In this document: piece after piece, positions 1-7,190 of the stretch
How the letters are laid out: every line of letters begins with the position of its first letter
Position numbering within the stretch: the first letter of the stretch is position 1
Made by a program: the position numbers and the translations under genes
Origin: Prevotella veroralis DSM 19559 = JCM 6290
Lineage (GTDB): Bacteria > Bacteroidota > Bacteroidia > Bacteroidales > Bacteroidaceae
Length of the DNA: 64,000 nt
Assembly: GCF_000377625.1 (NCBI RefSeq)
Contig: NZ_KB898329.1
Coordinates: forward strand, 62,001 to 126,000
Reading direction: 5' to 3'
The notes under the pieces: generated by a model
What the model saw: only the letters and a program-made list of their open reading frames with translations
Database searches by the model: none
What the model was told of the DNA's origin: nothing

Positions 1-27
1 CTAGGAGTTTCCTTTGTTCGTTTTTTT
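1..27 (+). terminator. Leader hairpin right arm and T-run, cut by the window edge
   Basis: The first 19 bases are identical to 45451-45469, the right half of a complete stem-loop in front of the second surface cassette. A run of seven T follows at 21-27. The left arm lies outside the window. It may end the upstream transcript or act as an attenuator for the genes that follow. Confidence 0.6.
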
Positions 28-96
28 ATGCCCTTTTGCGAACTCGATTTTGAGCAAAATAAGAACGAAATAACAACTATTTTAATCAAGAAAGTT

Positions 97-306
97 ATGA
101 GAAAAGAACAAACTAAGAGGGATTATTCTGCACCTCGTTGCATGATAATCCAAATGAACGAGACCACTAATTTGATGGAAACGTCTTTCCCTAGCCAGCA
201 TAAGCCGGGACACCATGGTACTGGTCCTTCTGGTACGAAAGCAGCAACCGTATGGCAGGAAGAGGAAGAAGACAATGCAGAAAACACTTCTCCTTGGGAA
301 GACTAA
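97..306 (+). CDS. Short acidic-tailed peptide, first gene of surface cassette 1
   Basis: A 69-residue protein of unknown function. The frame stays open upstream to 28, but the ATG at 97 starts a protein (MRKEQTKRDYSAPRC) that lines up with the paralogue at 45587: Y-x-x-P-x-C near the N-terminus, then an Asn-Leu stretch, a Gly/Pro/His-rich middle, a GTKA or GDAK block, a run of three or four Glu, and a Trp near the end. No signal peptide or membrane segment is visible. It lies 43 bases before the fimbrillin-like lipoprotein and is probably co-transcribed with it. Short genes of this kind are common in Prevotella; I know of no assigned role. A precursor or regulatory peptide is only a guess. 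Confidence 0.55.
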   Translation: MRKEQTKRDYSAPRCMIIQMNETTNLMETSFPSQHKPGHHGTGPSGTKAATVWQEEEEDNAENTSPWED

Positions 307-349
307 GAGAGTTATCAACAAGAATCAGAAAAGACAAAGTAACAAAGTA

Positions 350-1927
350 ATGATGAGAACAAAACAATTATTCAAAATTCGCCTATTGTCCTTTACAGCC
401 CTTTGCAGTATGGCTTTGGCAGCCGTTTCCTGCGCCAATGAGGATGTTGCGCAGAATGGTACGGACACAGGAAGCAACGATAACGATAAGAACATGACAA
501 CCTTTGTAGCTGGCAATCCAACGAAGACCCGTACAACAATGGATTACGACAACGGGGCTTTCTATTGGGAAGCAGGCGACAAGATCTATGTACAGGACGA
601 TGACGGCGCATGGAAGGTGAGCAGCAACGCACCAACAAGCAAGACCAGCTACTTCAGATTCAAAGTGCCAGGCAAGTTCAACAACAGTTCCACTTACAAG
701 GTTTATTACCCGGGTAAGAATGGTAGTAACAACCAACTTACAATCCCCACTACACAAACACAGACAACTCCTAGCACTACTGATCACTTCGGTACATCAG
801 GCGATTGTGGGACAGCAGATGCAACAGGCACTATCGGTGATAAGACTTTCTCGTTTCAATTGGAACACCAAGCAGCCATCCTCGTCTTCGAACCCTTCAC
901 AAAGAATGACGTGTTTAAGAAATGCTATCTAACCAAAGTAGAGGTTACAGCCGATAATAACATCGCAGGCAACTATACCCTCGATCCTAGCAATGGTGAG
1001 ATTACGGGCGCAGGTAGCGACAAGCAAATCATCCTCACCACCAAGGGTAGCGGTGCATACGCTGATGGTTTCAAGTTGGACAACTCAACCAGCAGTACCA
1101 CAGCAGACAAGATCTATATGTTTATCAAGCCAGGCACACACAAGCTAAAGATTCGTTATTGGTTGAAAGACCTCGCCACTGGTACAGAGGGCACCATCAC
1201 CAAGGCTCCCGGTTCATTCGTTTACGACAAGAATACCTACTATGACATGACCGCAAATCTTGATACCCGCGCCTATGACGGTGACCATTACTATATGTGG
1301 GACGCACAGCAGCAATACTGGTATGGTTATGAATGGACAAAGCACTTGCCAGGAAACACAGGTCAGCCGACAGTCAATGGCGGCAGTTCATTAAACGCCC
1401 CCCAGGGCAACACTGACTCTCGTTGGAAAAACGAAGGCGGCGGTTCAGGTCGCTTCGATGCAACTCATAGTTGCGCAAGCCTTCCTAATGCTAACGAGAT
1501 GTCTTGGTACTGCATGTACGGCGATCCTCGTTGGGACGCAGCAGACGAACTATGGACAACTATGGGTCATTTATATAAAAGCGGCATGTGGTTTAAGAAG
1601 AAGGCAGTATTGCAAACCGAAGGTCATTATAACAGCAACACCGCTGTCGACGGTACTGATTGGCGCACAAATGACAATGGAAATAGCTGGTCCGTATCTC
1701 AGACCCTTCCTTCCGCCGCCGATGCAAACAATTATTTCTACCTGCCAGCCTTGGGTCTCTACAACGGTGATCAGCAGGCCAGTGTTGGCGATAGCGGCTA
1801 CTATTGGTTGTCAAGTGCTCATCCGTGGGACAGCAACCGCGCGTACAACCTGTACTTTGATAATCGTTTCGTCTCCATAGTCACCAACATGTGCTACAGC
1901 GGGTACAGAGTCGGCGGGTTCGAGTAG
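350..1927 (+). CDS. Fimbrillin-like surface lipoprotein with C-terminal FISUMP-like domain
   Basis: A 525-residue predicted lipoprotein. The frame is open from 215, but the ATG pair at 350/353 gives a clean signal (MMRTKQLFKIRLLSF...) ending in the lipobox AVSC with Cys28, so I start there. The N-terminal half (to about residue 320) is Thr/Gly/Ser-rich beta sequence resembling the Mfa-like/fimbrillin fold. It contains a W-x-x-x-D-K-I-Y-V-x-D-D block seen again in the paralogue at 45810. The C-terminal third carries DGDHYYMWDA, MGHLYKSGMWFKKK and YYWLSSA, like the Fibrobacter succinogenes major paralogous (FISUMP) domain. It is probably exposed on the cell surface as an adhesin or pilus-related protein. 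The ligand is unknown. Confidence 0.75.
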   Translation: MMRTKQLFKIRLLSFTALCSMALAAVSCANEDVAQNGTDTGSNDNDKNMTTFVAGNPTKTRTTMDYDNGAFYWEAGDKIYVQDDDGAWKVSSNAPTSKTSYFRFKVPGKFNNSSTYKVYYPGKNGSNNQLTIPTTQTQTTPSTTDHFGTSGDCGTADATGTIGDKTFSFQLEHQAAILVFEPFTKNDVFKKCYLTKVEVTADNNIAGNYTLDPSNGEITGAGSDKQIILTTKGSGAYADGFKLDNSTSSTTADKIYMFIKPGTHKLKIRYWLKDLATGTEGTITKAPGSFVYDKNTYYDMTANLDTRAYDGDHYYMWDAQQQYWYGYEWTKHLPGNTGQPTVNGGSSLNAPQGNTDSRWKNEGGGSGRFDATHSCASLPNANEMSWYCMYGDPRWDAADELWTTMGHLYKSGMWFKKKAVLQTEGHYNSNTAVDGTDWRTNDNGNSWSVSQTLPSAADANNYFYLPALGLYNGDQQASVGDSGYYWLSSAHPWDSNRAYNLYFDNRFVSIVTNMCYSGYRVGGFE

Positions 1928-1954
1928 TCCTTGCGATTGTTCGTGACCTGTTTT

Positions 1955-2090
1955 GTACCCAGCGAATGGGTAGAGTTATACCCAGCGAAGAAGTACAATC
2001 GTACCCAGCGAATGGGTAGGGGGGCTACCCAACGGGCAGGGTACGATGCTACCCAGCAGCTGGGTACAAGACGACCCAACCGCTGGGTAT
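1955..2090. repeat. Palindrome array 1 (six units, 23-24 bp period)
   Basis: Six spaced copies of TACCCAGCGAATGGGTA-like palindromes begin at 1956, 1979, 2002, 2026, 2050 and 2073. The fifth (2050-2066) is a perfect dyad, TACCCAG-CAG-CTGGGTA. Spacers are 6-7 bases and vary in sequence. The array fills the gap between the fimbrillin-like gene and the HU-like gene. The string TGTACCCAGCG recurs in one unit of the array at 23766-23964. Confidence 0.85.
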
Positions 2091-2160
2091 AAAATATATG
2101 AAAAAAGACATCAAAAAGATGTTATTATGAATATAATGTTTAATTAAAAACCAAATCAAA

Positions 2161-2625
2161 ATGATTGAATTCAAAGTTGCGCCTCGTAAGGCGACAATGG
2201 GAAAAATGAAGGGTAAAACGGTGTATATTGCCGTACCAAAAGGTCAGCAGAAGATCTCGCCCGAAATGGTGTTGGAACGCATTGTTCGTGAGACCTCATT
2301 GACGGAGGGTGACGCTCGTAATGTGATTATCACATTGCGTAACATTATCTCGGACTGTGCACGTATGGGAACAGGCTTAGACCTCAGTGACATCTTCTCT
2401 TTGCGGGTCAACGTACCCTCAAAGATGGAGGAAAACGAAAAGGATGTATGCGCCAAGAGCCTTAAAGCTCCGAAGTTGACATTGACTTGGAAAGAGTCGG
2501 TGCGTAAGGCATTGAAGGAATTGCAGGTGGATGTGGATAATCCTGCGAGGAGGAAAGCAAAAGACCCCGCCCCCTCTCCAAAAGGAGAGGGGAGTGAAGA
2601 GCACCCTGGACCACAAGTAGGGTAA
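2161..2625 (+). CDS. HU-like DNA-binding protein (HU-HIG type), repeat-derived tail
   Basis: A 154-residue protein of the HU/IHF-like family found in Bacteroidetes. The N-terminus (FKVAPRKATMGKMKGKTVYI) and the helical segment around residues 34-70 (SPEMVLERIVRETSLTEGDA) match the HU-HIG layout, followed by a beta region with LRVNVPS. It probably binds DNA non-specifically or at bent sites. Residues from about 135 (DPAPSPKGEGSEEHPG) are encoded by a family A hairpin element, so the native C-terminus was probably replaced or extended. The leader just before the start shares TTTAATTAAAAACCAAA-like sequence with the HU-like gene at 47777, which occupies the same place in the second cassette. Confidence 0.8.
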   Translation: MIEFKVAPRKATMGKMKGKTVYIAVPKGQQKISPEMVLERIVRETSLTEGDARNVIITLRNIISDCARMGTGLDLSDIFSLRVNVPSKMEENEKDVCAKSLKAPKLTLTWKESVRKALKELQVDVDNPARRKAKDPAPSPKGEGSEEHPGPQVG

Positions 2626-2735
2626 AAGCCTCCCCAAGCCCCTCCGGTGGAGGGGATGTGCCTACGGGGGCTAGTTAGGGAACGTGACACGGAAAGCCTC
2701 TTCAAGCCAAAGGAGGGGATGTGCCTAATGGGATA
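2565..2735. repeat. Three family A hairpin elements in a row
   Basis: Copy one (2565-2605) lies inside the end of the HU-like gene. Copy two (2628-2683) follows the stop at once, with core GCCTCCCCAAGCCCCTCC, then GGAGGGGATGTGCC and TAGTTAGG. Copy three (2697-2735) is a degenerate half ending AGGAGGGGATGTGCCTAA. The core can form a C4TCC/GGAG4 stem and may work as a terminator or REP-like element. From 2736 to 2960 I see no gene; the 66-residue frame at 2721 starts inside the repeat and looks spurious. Confidence 0.75.
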
Positions 2736-2967
2736 AGGATTCTTTGCTTTTACTCGGAAGCGGTTATCCTTTTACTCTTTACCTTCTTACTTTTAAAAAA
2801 GACAATAGGGAGTTATCCCTGCGCCTCATGGAAGCAATTGGGCTTGCATGAGGCGTTAATGTTTTTCTCATTGTTCTTCTTGCCACAATTTCCTTTGATT
2901 ATATGTAGGCGCGAGCAGTGAAAGCAATAAAAACTACCTTATTCTTTGCATTTCGCTTGATTTAGTG

Positions 2968-2975
2968 TATCTTTG
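2968..2975 (+). promoter_or_regulatory. -7 box TATCTTTG, near-leaderless promoter
   Basis: A match to the Bacteroidetes -7 consensus TAnnTTTG ends only five bases before the ATG at 2981. Transcription should therefore start at or next to the start codon, giving an mRNA with almost no 5' leader. Confidence 0.6.
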
Positions 2976-2980
2976 TGGCT

Positions 2981-3601
2981 ATGAATACACAAGAAGCACA
3001 GAATATTAAGTGGAGTGAAAACATCATCATTGTTGATGGTGATTATATTGATCATGTGGCTTTCGATATTATCGTAAACTTTGAGCGCATGTTAGATCGT
3101 CGTATACCTGCTGCCGATTTTAGTCAGTGGGCGGTAGATGTTGCGCTTGATGGTAGGTTGAAACCAGGTGATCATGAGACACAAGTGATTCTTTTGCATG
3201 ATAAAAAGAATCAGAAACTAGAGAATTTTGCTCCTTCCGATTATGATAAAGAACTCAACGGTCAGGCTTTTATGGACGAGCGATTCGGTGAGTTTATTAT
3301 AAATAGTATTGCTTGCGGTGATGAAAATACTGCGAAGGATGCTGTTTTGCTTGATCTTCTCAAGACGTTTTGTATTCATGAAGAGGTAAAACGGATTATG
3401 ATTGTTCCGAATACTGAGGAGGATTCGCTGCTTCGCTCTATTAGAAATACATTAAATGATGTGGATGATGAGTTAAAACACATCACATTATTTGCAATGC
3501 AGCCTTTGGAAGGTGGCAACTTCAAGCAAGCGATATTGGGGTATTCAATACTAAACGCAATGGGGATTTCCTCCCCTGAAATTGAAAGTAAGATAAAATA
3601 A
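2981..3601 (+). CDS. Uncharacterised Bacteroidetes protein (DUF6621-like)
   Basis: A 206-residue soluble protein without signal peptide or membrane segment. A GTG two codons upstream also opens the frame, but the ATG at 2981 fits the promoter. I associate its sequence (MNTQEAQNIKWSENIIIVDGDYID at the N-terminus) with the family I know as DUF6621; I could not verify that. It ends 12 bases before the carboxynorspermidine synthase gene, so the two are probably co-transcribed, which hints at a link to polyamine metabolism. No catalytic motif is recognisable. Confidence 0.6.
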   Translation: MNTQEAQNIKWSENIIIVDGDYIDHVAFDIIVNFERMLDRRIPAADFSQWAVDVALDGRLKPGDHETQVILLHDKKNQKLENFAPSDYDKELNGQAFMDERFGEFIINSIACGDENTAKDAVLLDLLKTFCIHEEVKRIMIVPNTEEDSLLRSIRNTLNDVDDELKHITLFAMQPLEGGNFKQAILGYSILNAMGISSPEIESKIK

Positions 3602-3613
3602 TAATAAGATAAT

Positions 3614-4852
3614 ATGGGAAAAGTATTAATGATAGGCGCAGGTGGCGTAGCTACTGTAGCTGCTTTTAAGATTGTCCAGAATCAGGACGTGTTTACTGAA
3701 TTTATGATTGCTAGCCGTCGCAAGGAAAAATGTGATGAGTTAGTTAAGGCAATTCATGATAAAGGTTATAAAGCTGATATCAAGACTGCACAGGTTGATG
3801 CAGACGATGTTGAGCAATTGAAAGCATTGTTTAATGATTTCAAGCCAGAGCTGGTTATTAATTTAGCTTTGCCATATCAAGATTTGACAATCATGGATGC
3901 TTGTTTGGCTTGCGGTTGTAATTATTTGGATACAGCTAATTACGAACCAAAGGACGAGGCACACTTCGAATATAGTTGGCAATGGGCTTATAAGGATAAG
4001 TTCGAGAAGGCTGGACTGACAGCTATCCTTGGTTGTGGTTTCGATCCAGGAGTATCACAGGCTTATACGGCGTATGCTGCTAAACATCATTTTGACGAAA
4101 TTCATTATCTTGATATCGTTGATTGCAATGCGGGTAATCATCACAAGGCATTTGCAACGAACTTCAATCCAGAAATTAATATCCGTGAGATAACTCAGAA
4201 GGGGCTTTATTATGAGAATGGTAAATGGATTGAGACAGAACCATTGGCTGTGCATCAAGATTTGACCTATCCAAATATTGGTCCACGTGATTCTTATCTC
4301 ATGCACCATGAGGAATTGGAATCATTGGTAAAGAACTATCCAACAATTAAGCGTGCTCGTTTCTGGATGACATTCGGCAAGCAATATCTTACTTATTTGG
4401 ACTGTATTCAGAATCTTGGTATGAGTCGTATCGATGAGATAGAGTATGAAGCACCATTAGCTGATGGCTCTGGTAAGACAGCTAAGGTGAAGATTGTTCC
4501 TTTGCAGTTCTTGAAAGCGGTTCTGCCTAATCCACAAGATTTAGGAGAGAATTATGATGGTGAGACTTCGATAGGTTGTCGTATCCGTGGAATTAAGGAC
4601 GGAAAGGAGCAAACCTATTACATTTATAATAATTGTAAGCACCAAGATGCCTATAACGAAACGGGAATGCAAGGTGTCAGCTATACGACGGGTGTACCTG
4701 CGATGGCTGGTGCAATGATGTTCTTCAAGGGCTTATGGCGCAAACCAGGTGTATGGAACGTAGAAGACTTTGATCCAGATCCATTCTTGGAGGTACTCAA
4801 TAAGCAAGGCTTGCCTTGGCATGAAGTATTTGGTGGCGATTTAGAACTATAA
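3614..4852 (+). CDS. Carboxynorspermidine synthase (saccharopine dehydrogenase family)
   Basis: A 412-residue NAD(P)-dependent oxidoreductase of the saccharopine dehydrogenase family. The Rossmann motif GAGGVA (residues 8-13) is followed by ASRRKEKC at the end of the second strand, as expected for NADP binding. The middle contains CGFDPGVSQAYTAY and the C-terminal part GVPAMAGAMMFFKG, features I associate with carboxynorspermidine synthase, which condenses a diamine with aspartate semialdehyde in the alternative spermidine pathway. Its usual partner, carboxynorspermidine decarboxylase, is not in the window. A lysine-pathway saccharopine dehydrogenase is the alternative but less likely in this phylum. 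Confidence 0.8.
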   Translation: MGKVLMIGAGGVATVAAFKIVQNQDVFTEFMIASRRKEKCDELVKAIHDKGYKADIKTAQVDADDVEQLKALFNDFKPELVINLALPYQDLTIMDACLACGCNYLDTANYEPKDEAHFEYSWQWAYKDKFEKAGLTAILGCGFDPGVSQAYTAYAAKHHFDEIHYLDIVDCNAGNHHKAFATNFNPEINIREITQKGLYYENGKWIETEPLAVHQDLTYPNIGPRDSYLMHHEELESLVKNYPTIKRARFWMTFGKQYLTYLDCIQNLGMSRIDEIEYEAPLADGSGKTAKVKIVPLQFLKAVLPNPQDLGENYDGETSIGCRIRGIKDGKEQTYYIYNNCKHQDAYNETGMQGVSYTTGVPAMAGAMMFFKGLWRKPGVWNVEDFDPDPFLEVLNKQGLPWHEVFGGDLEL

Positions 4853-4856
4853 GAAT

Positions 4857-5177
4857 ATGGCTTGCTCTTTGGACTTTATTGAATTTGTCAGTAGTCAGAT
4901 AGCTACTGCAGGGACTGTAAGATACAGGAAGATGTTTGGCGAATACATGATTTATGTTGACGAGAAGCCTGTCATCATAGTTTGTGACAATATACCTTAT
5001 GTTAAAGAACACGAGGCAATTAAATCAATGATGCTATCTGCCGAACGTGGCTTCCCTTATGAAGGAGCTAAGGAACACTATATTTTAGATGTTTCAAGGT
5101 CTGATTTTGCGGTTAAGGTCGTTAAGGTTTTGGCAGAGGTGCTACCTTTTCCAAAGAGCAGAAAGAAGAATAAATAG
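4857..5177 (+). CDS. TfoX/Sxy N-terminal domain protein
   Basis: A 106-residue protein consisting only of a TfoX N-terminal-like domain, marked by VRYRKMFGEYMIYVD near residues 21-35 and a Lys/Arg-rich end. In gamma-proteobacteria full-length TfoX/Sxy regulates competence genes; single-domain versions are widespread and their role is not settled. It sits four bases after the preceding gene and 33 before recA, so it may be co-transcribed with both. The recA neighbourhood is suggestive of a DNA-uptake or recombination link but does not prove one. Confidence 0.7.
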   Translation: MACSLDFIEFVSSQIATAGTVRYRKMFGEYMIYVDEKPVIIVCDNIPYVKEHEAIKSMMLSAERGFPYEGAKEHYILDVSRSDFAVKVVKVLAEVLPFPKSRKKNK

Positions 5178-5210
5178 TATTATATCAATCAGAAAACAAG
5201 ATAATAGTAT

Positions 5211-6230
5211 ATGGCAAAAGAAGATACAGCATTAGCTGCTGAGGGAAAACTAAAGGCATTGCAAGCCGCAATGTCCAAGATAGAGAAAGACTTTGGTAAA
5301 GGTTCTATCATGCGAATGGGTGATGAACAGATAGAGAATGTTGATGTTATACCAACAGGAAGTGTGGCTCTTGATACAGCATTAGGCGTTGGTGGTTATC
5401 CTCGTGGGCGTATTATCGAGATTTATGGACCAGAGTCTTCTGGTAAGACGACGCTTGCTATCCATGCAATAGCCGAAGCACAGAAGCAAGGGGGCATAGC
5501 TGCTTTCATTGATGCAGAGCATGCTTTCGATCGTTTCTATGCTGAGAAGCTCGGTGTGGATGTAGATAATCTTTGGATATCACAGCCTGATAATGGTGAA
5601 CAAGCATTAGAGATTGCAGATCAGTTGATACGTTCTTCTGCGATAGATATTCTCGTTGTCGACTCTGTTGCAGCACTTACTCCAAAGAAAGAAATCGAAG
5701 GAGATATGGGCGACTCGGCTGTTGGTTTGCAAGCACGATTGATGAGTCAGGCATTGCGTAAGCTCACTTCTACTATCTCAAAGACCAACACTTGTTGTAT
5801 ATTCATCAATCAGTTGCGTGAGAAGATAGGTGTGATGTTCGGTAACCCAGAGACCACTACGGGTGGTAACGCATTGAAGTTCTATAGTTCCGTGCGCCTT
5901 GATATCCGCCGTGTTACTAGTATCAAGAATGGTGATCAGGTGATTGGTAACCAGGTTCGTGTTAAGATTGTTAAGAATAAGGTGGCTCCTCCTTTCCGTA
6001 AGGCAGAGTTTGAAATCACCTTTGGTGAGGGTATCTCAAAGATTGGTGAGATAGTTGACTTGGGTGTTCAATACAACATTATCCAAAAGAGTGGTAGCTG
6101 GTTTAGTTATAACGGAACCAAACTTGCACAAGGACGTGATGCCACTAAGACGATGTTGAAGGATAATCCAGAACTTGCAGAAGAGATAGAAGGACTAATA
6201 AAGCAGGCTATTATTGACCAGGCACAATAA
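5211..6230 (+). CDS. recA: Recombinase RecA
   Basis: A 339-residue, full-length RecA, the ATPase that forms filaments on single-stranded DNA, drives strand exchange and stimulates LexA-type cleavage. The Walker A motif GPESSGKT is at residues 73-80, with the Walker B stretch [15 protein letters not shown] and the family signature [13 protein letters not shown] further on. The ATG is followed by the usual [18 protein letters not shown] start. No SOS box can be recognised upstream. A strong stem-loop terminator follows the stop. Confidence 0.98.
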   Translation: MAKEDTALAAEGKLKALQAAMSKIEKDFGKGSIMRMGDEQIENVDVIPTGSVALDTALGVGGYPRGRIIEIYGPESSGKTTLAIHAIAEAQKQGGIAAFIDAEHAFDRFYAEKLGVDVDNLWISQPDNGEQALEIADQLIRSSAIDILVVDSVAALTPKKEIEGDMGDSAVGLQARLMSQALRKLTSTISKTNTCCIFINQLREKIGVMFGNPETTTGGNALKFYSSVRLDIRRVTSIKNGDQVIGNQVRVKIVKNKVAPPFRKAEFEITFGEGISKIGEIVDLGVQYNIIQKSGSWFSYNGTKLAQGRDATKTMLKDNPELAEEIEGLIKQAIIDQAQ

Positions 6231-6245
6231 TCTTCTACATATATA

Positions 6246-6284
6246 AAAGAGGCTTAATCCAAACGGGATTAAGCCTCTTTTTTG
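6246..6284. terminator. Bidirectional intrinsic terminator between recA and cutC
   Basis: A perfect 15-bp stem (AAAGAGGCTTAATCC with GGATTAAGCCTCTTT, five-base loop AAACG) is followed by T-rich sequence on the plus strand and by TTTTATAT on the minus strand. It lies between the convergent recA and cutC genes and can serve both. Confidence 0.9.
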
Positions 6285-6305
6285 TTTTAGAAGTTTCTCC
6301 TTTAC

Positions 6306-7061
6306 TTACTTTTTCAGTAAACTTTCAATCGTATTTCGTACCCTCCTTTCGGTAGTCTGCATGATGATGTTCTCATCAACTCCTTTGCTTCCCATGTAGA
6401 TGGAAGGGTTGGAATAAAGCATATCACTGCGTTTCTCTTCTCGAGCAGAGAAGTGAAAGGCACGTACCTGTGTCTCTTCTTGAATCTTAAAGATATTCTT
6501 TTCCGTCACTCCACATCCTGCCATGATAATGATTCTATCCTTTGCAAGTGTATTCAAACGTCTTAGTAAAGGAATACCTAACTCTGCCGTGGGCTGCTGA
6601 CCAGACGTGAGAATACGATGAAAGCCCATTGCGATAATCTCTTCTAAGGCTTTCTCGGGATCTCGACAACAATCGAAAGCACGATGAAAGGTGACATTCA
6701 TCCCTTTAGCATGCTCCATCAATAATTGGTTGGCATGCTTATCAATATCGCCATTAGCCGTCAGACAACCAAAGACAACGCCATCCACACCGAGTTGCCG
6801 ACACAAGTCTATATCCATTACCATGCGTTCCAACTCTGCTTCTGAGTATAGGAAGTCGCCTCCGCGATTGCGAATTATCACGTGTAAGCGTGTTTCTTTC
6901 AATACATCTCGCGCCATCTTTATCTCCCCATAAGAAGGAGTTGTGCCGCCTTCGGGTATTCCCATGCAGAGTTCCACACGATTGGCACCACCTCGTTGAG
7001 CCTCTATACAACTCTCAACACTATTGGCGCAGACTTCAAATTCATAGTTTTCTTTCATCAT
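6306..7061 (-). CDS. cutC: Copper homeostasis protein CutC
   Basis: A 251-residue TIM-barrel protein of the CutC family. The N-terminus contains FEVCANSVESCIEAQRGGANRVELC, and further family blocks are VIIRNRGGDFLYSEAE, VTFHRAFDCCRDP and ILTSGQQPTA. The family is linked to copper tolerance, but its biochemical activity is not firmly established. Two ATGs open the gene (7061 and 7058); either may be used. It is transcribed convergently with recA and appears to be a single gene. Confidence 0.92.
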   Translation of the reverse strand: MMKENYEFEVCANSVESCIEAQRGGANRVELCMGIPEGGTTPSYGEIKMARDVLKETRLHVIIRNRGGDFLYSEAELERMVMDIDLCRQLGVDGVVFGCLTANGDIDKHANQLLMEHAKGMNVTFHRAFDCCRDPEKALEEIIAMGFHRILTSGQQPTAELGIPLLRRLNTLAKDRIIIMAGCGVTEKNIFKIQEETQVRAFHFSAREEKRSDMLYSNPSIYMGSKGVDENIIMQTTERRVRNTIESLLKK

Positions 7062-7067
7062 ATTATA

Positions 7068-7106
7068 GAGGAGTTAAGGGAGTTAAAGGAGTGAAAGGGA
7101 GTTTAG
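7068..7106. repeat. Short GGAGTTAAA-type tandem repeat
   Basis: Four imperfect copies of a 9-11 base motif (GGAGTTAAG, GGAGTTAAA, GGAGTGAAA, GGAGTTTAG) lie just upstream of cutC. The function is unknown; low-complexity expansion is the simplest reading. Confidence 0.5.
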
Positions 7107-7190
7107 ACAAATGTTCCGTTAATTGGAGTTATTGGACTTTTACATCTCAATACTTACATTCTTCTATCGTCTAACGCCCTTTCCTCAATT

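Noticed and set aside
215..349. Upstream extension of the first fimbrillin-like gene
   Set aside because: It overlaps the short peptide gene in another frame and would bury the signal peptide behind 45 residues.
2721..2921. 66-residue hydrophobic reading frame
   Set aside because: It starts inside a family A repeat, has no promoter or recognisable family, and lies in a gap with other repeat debris.
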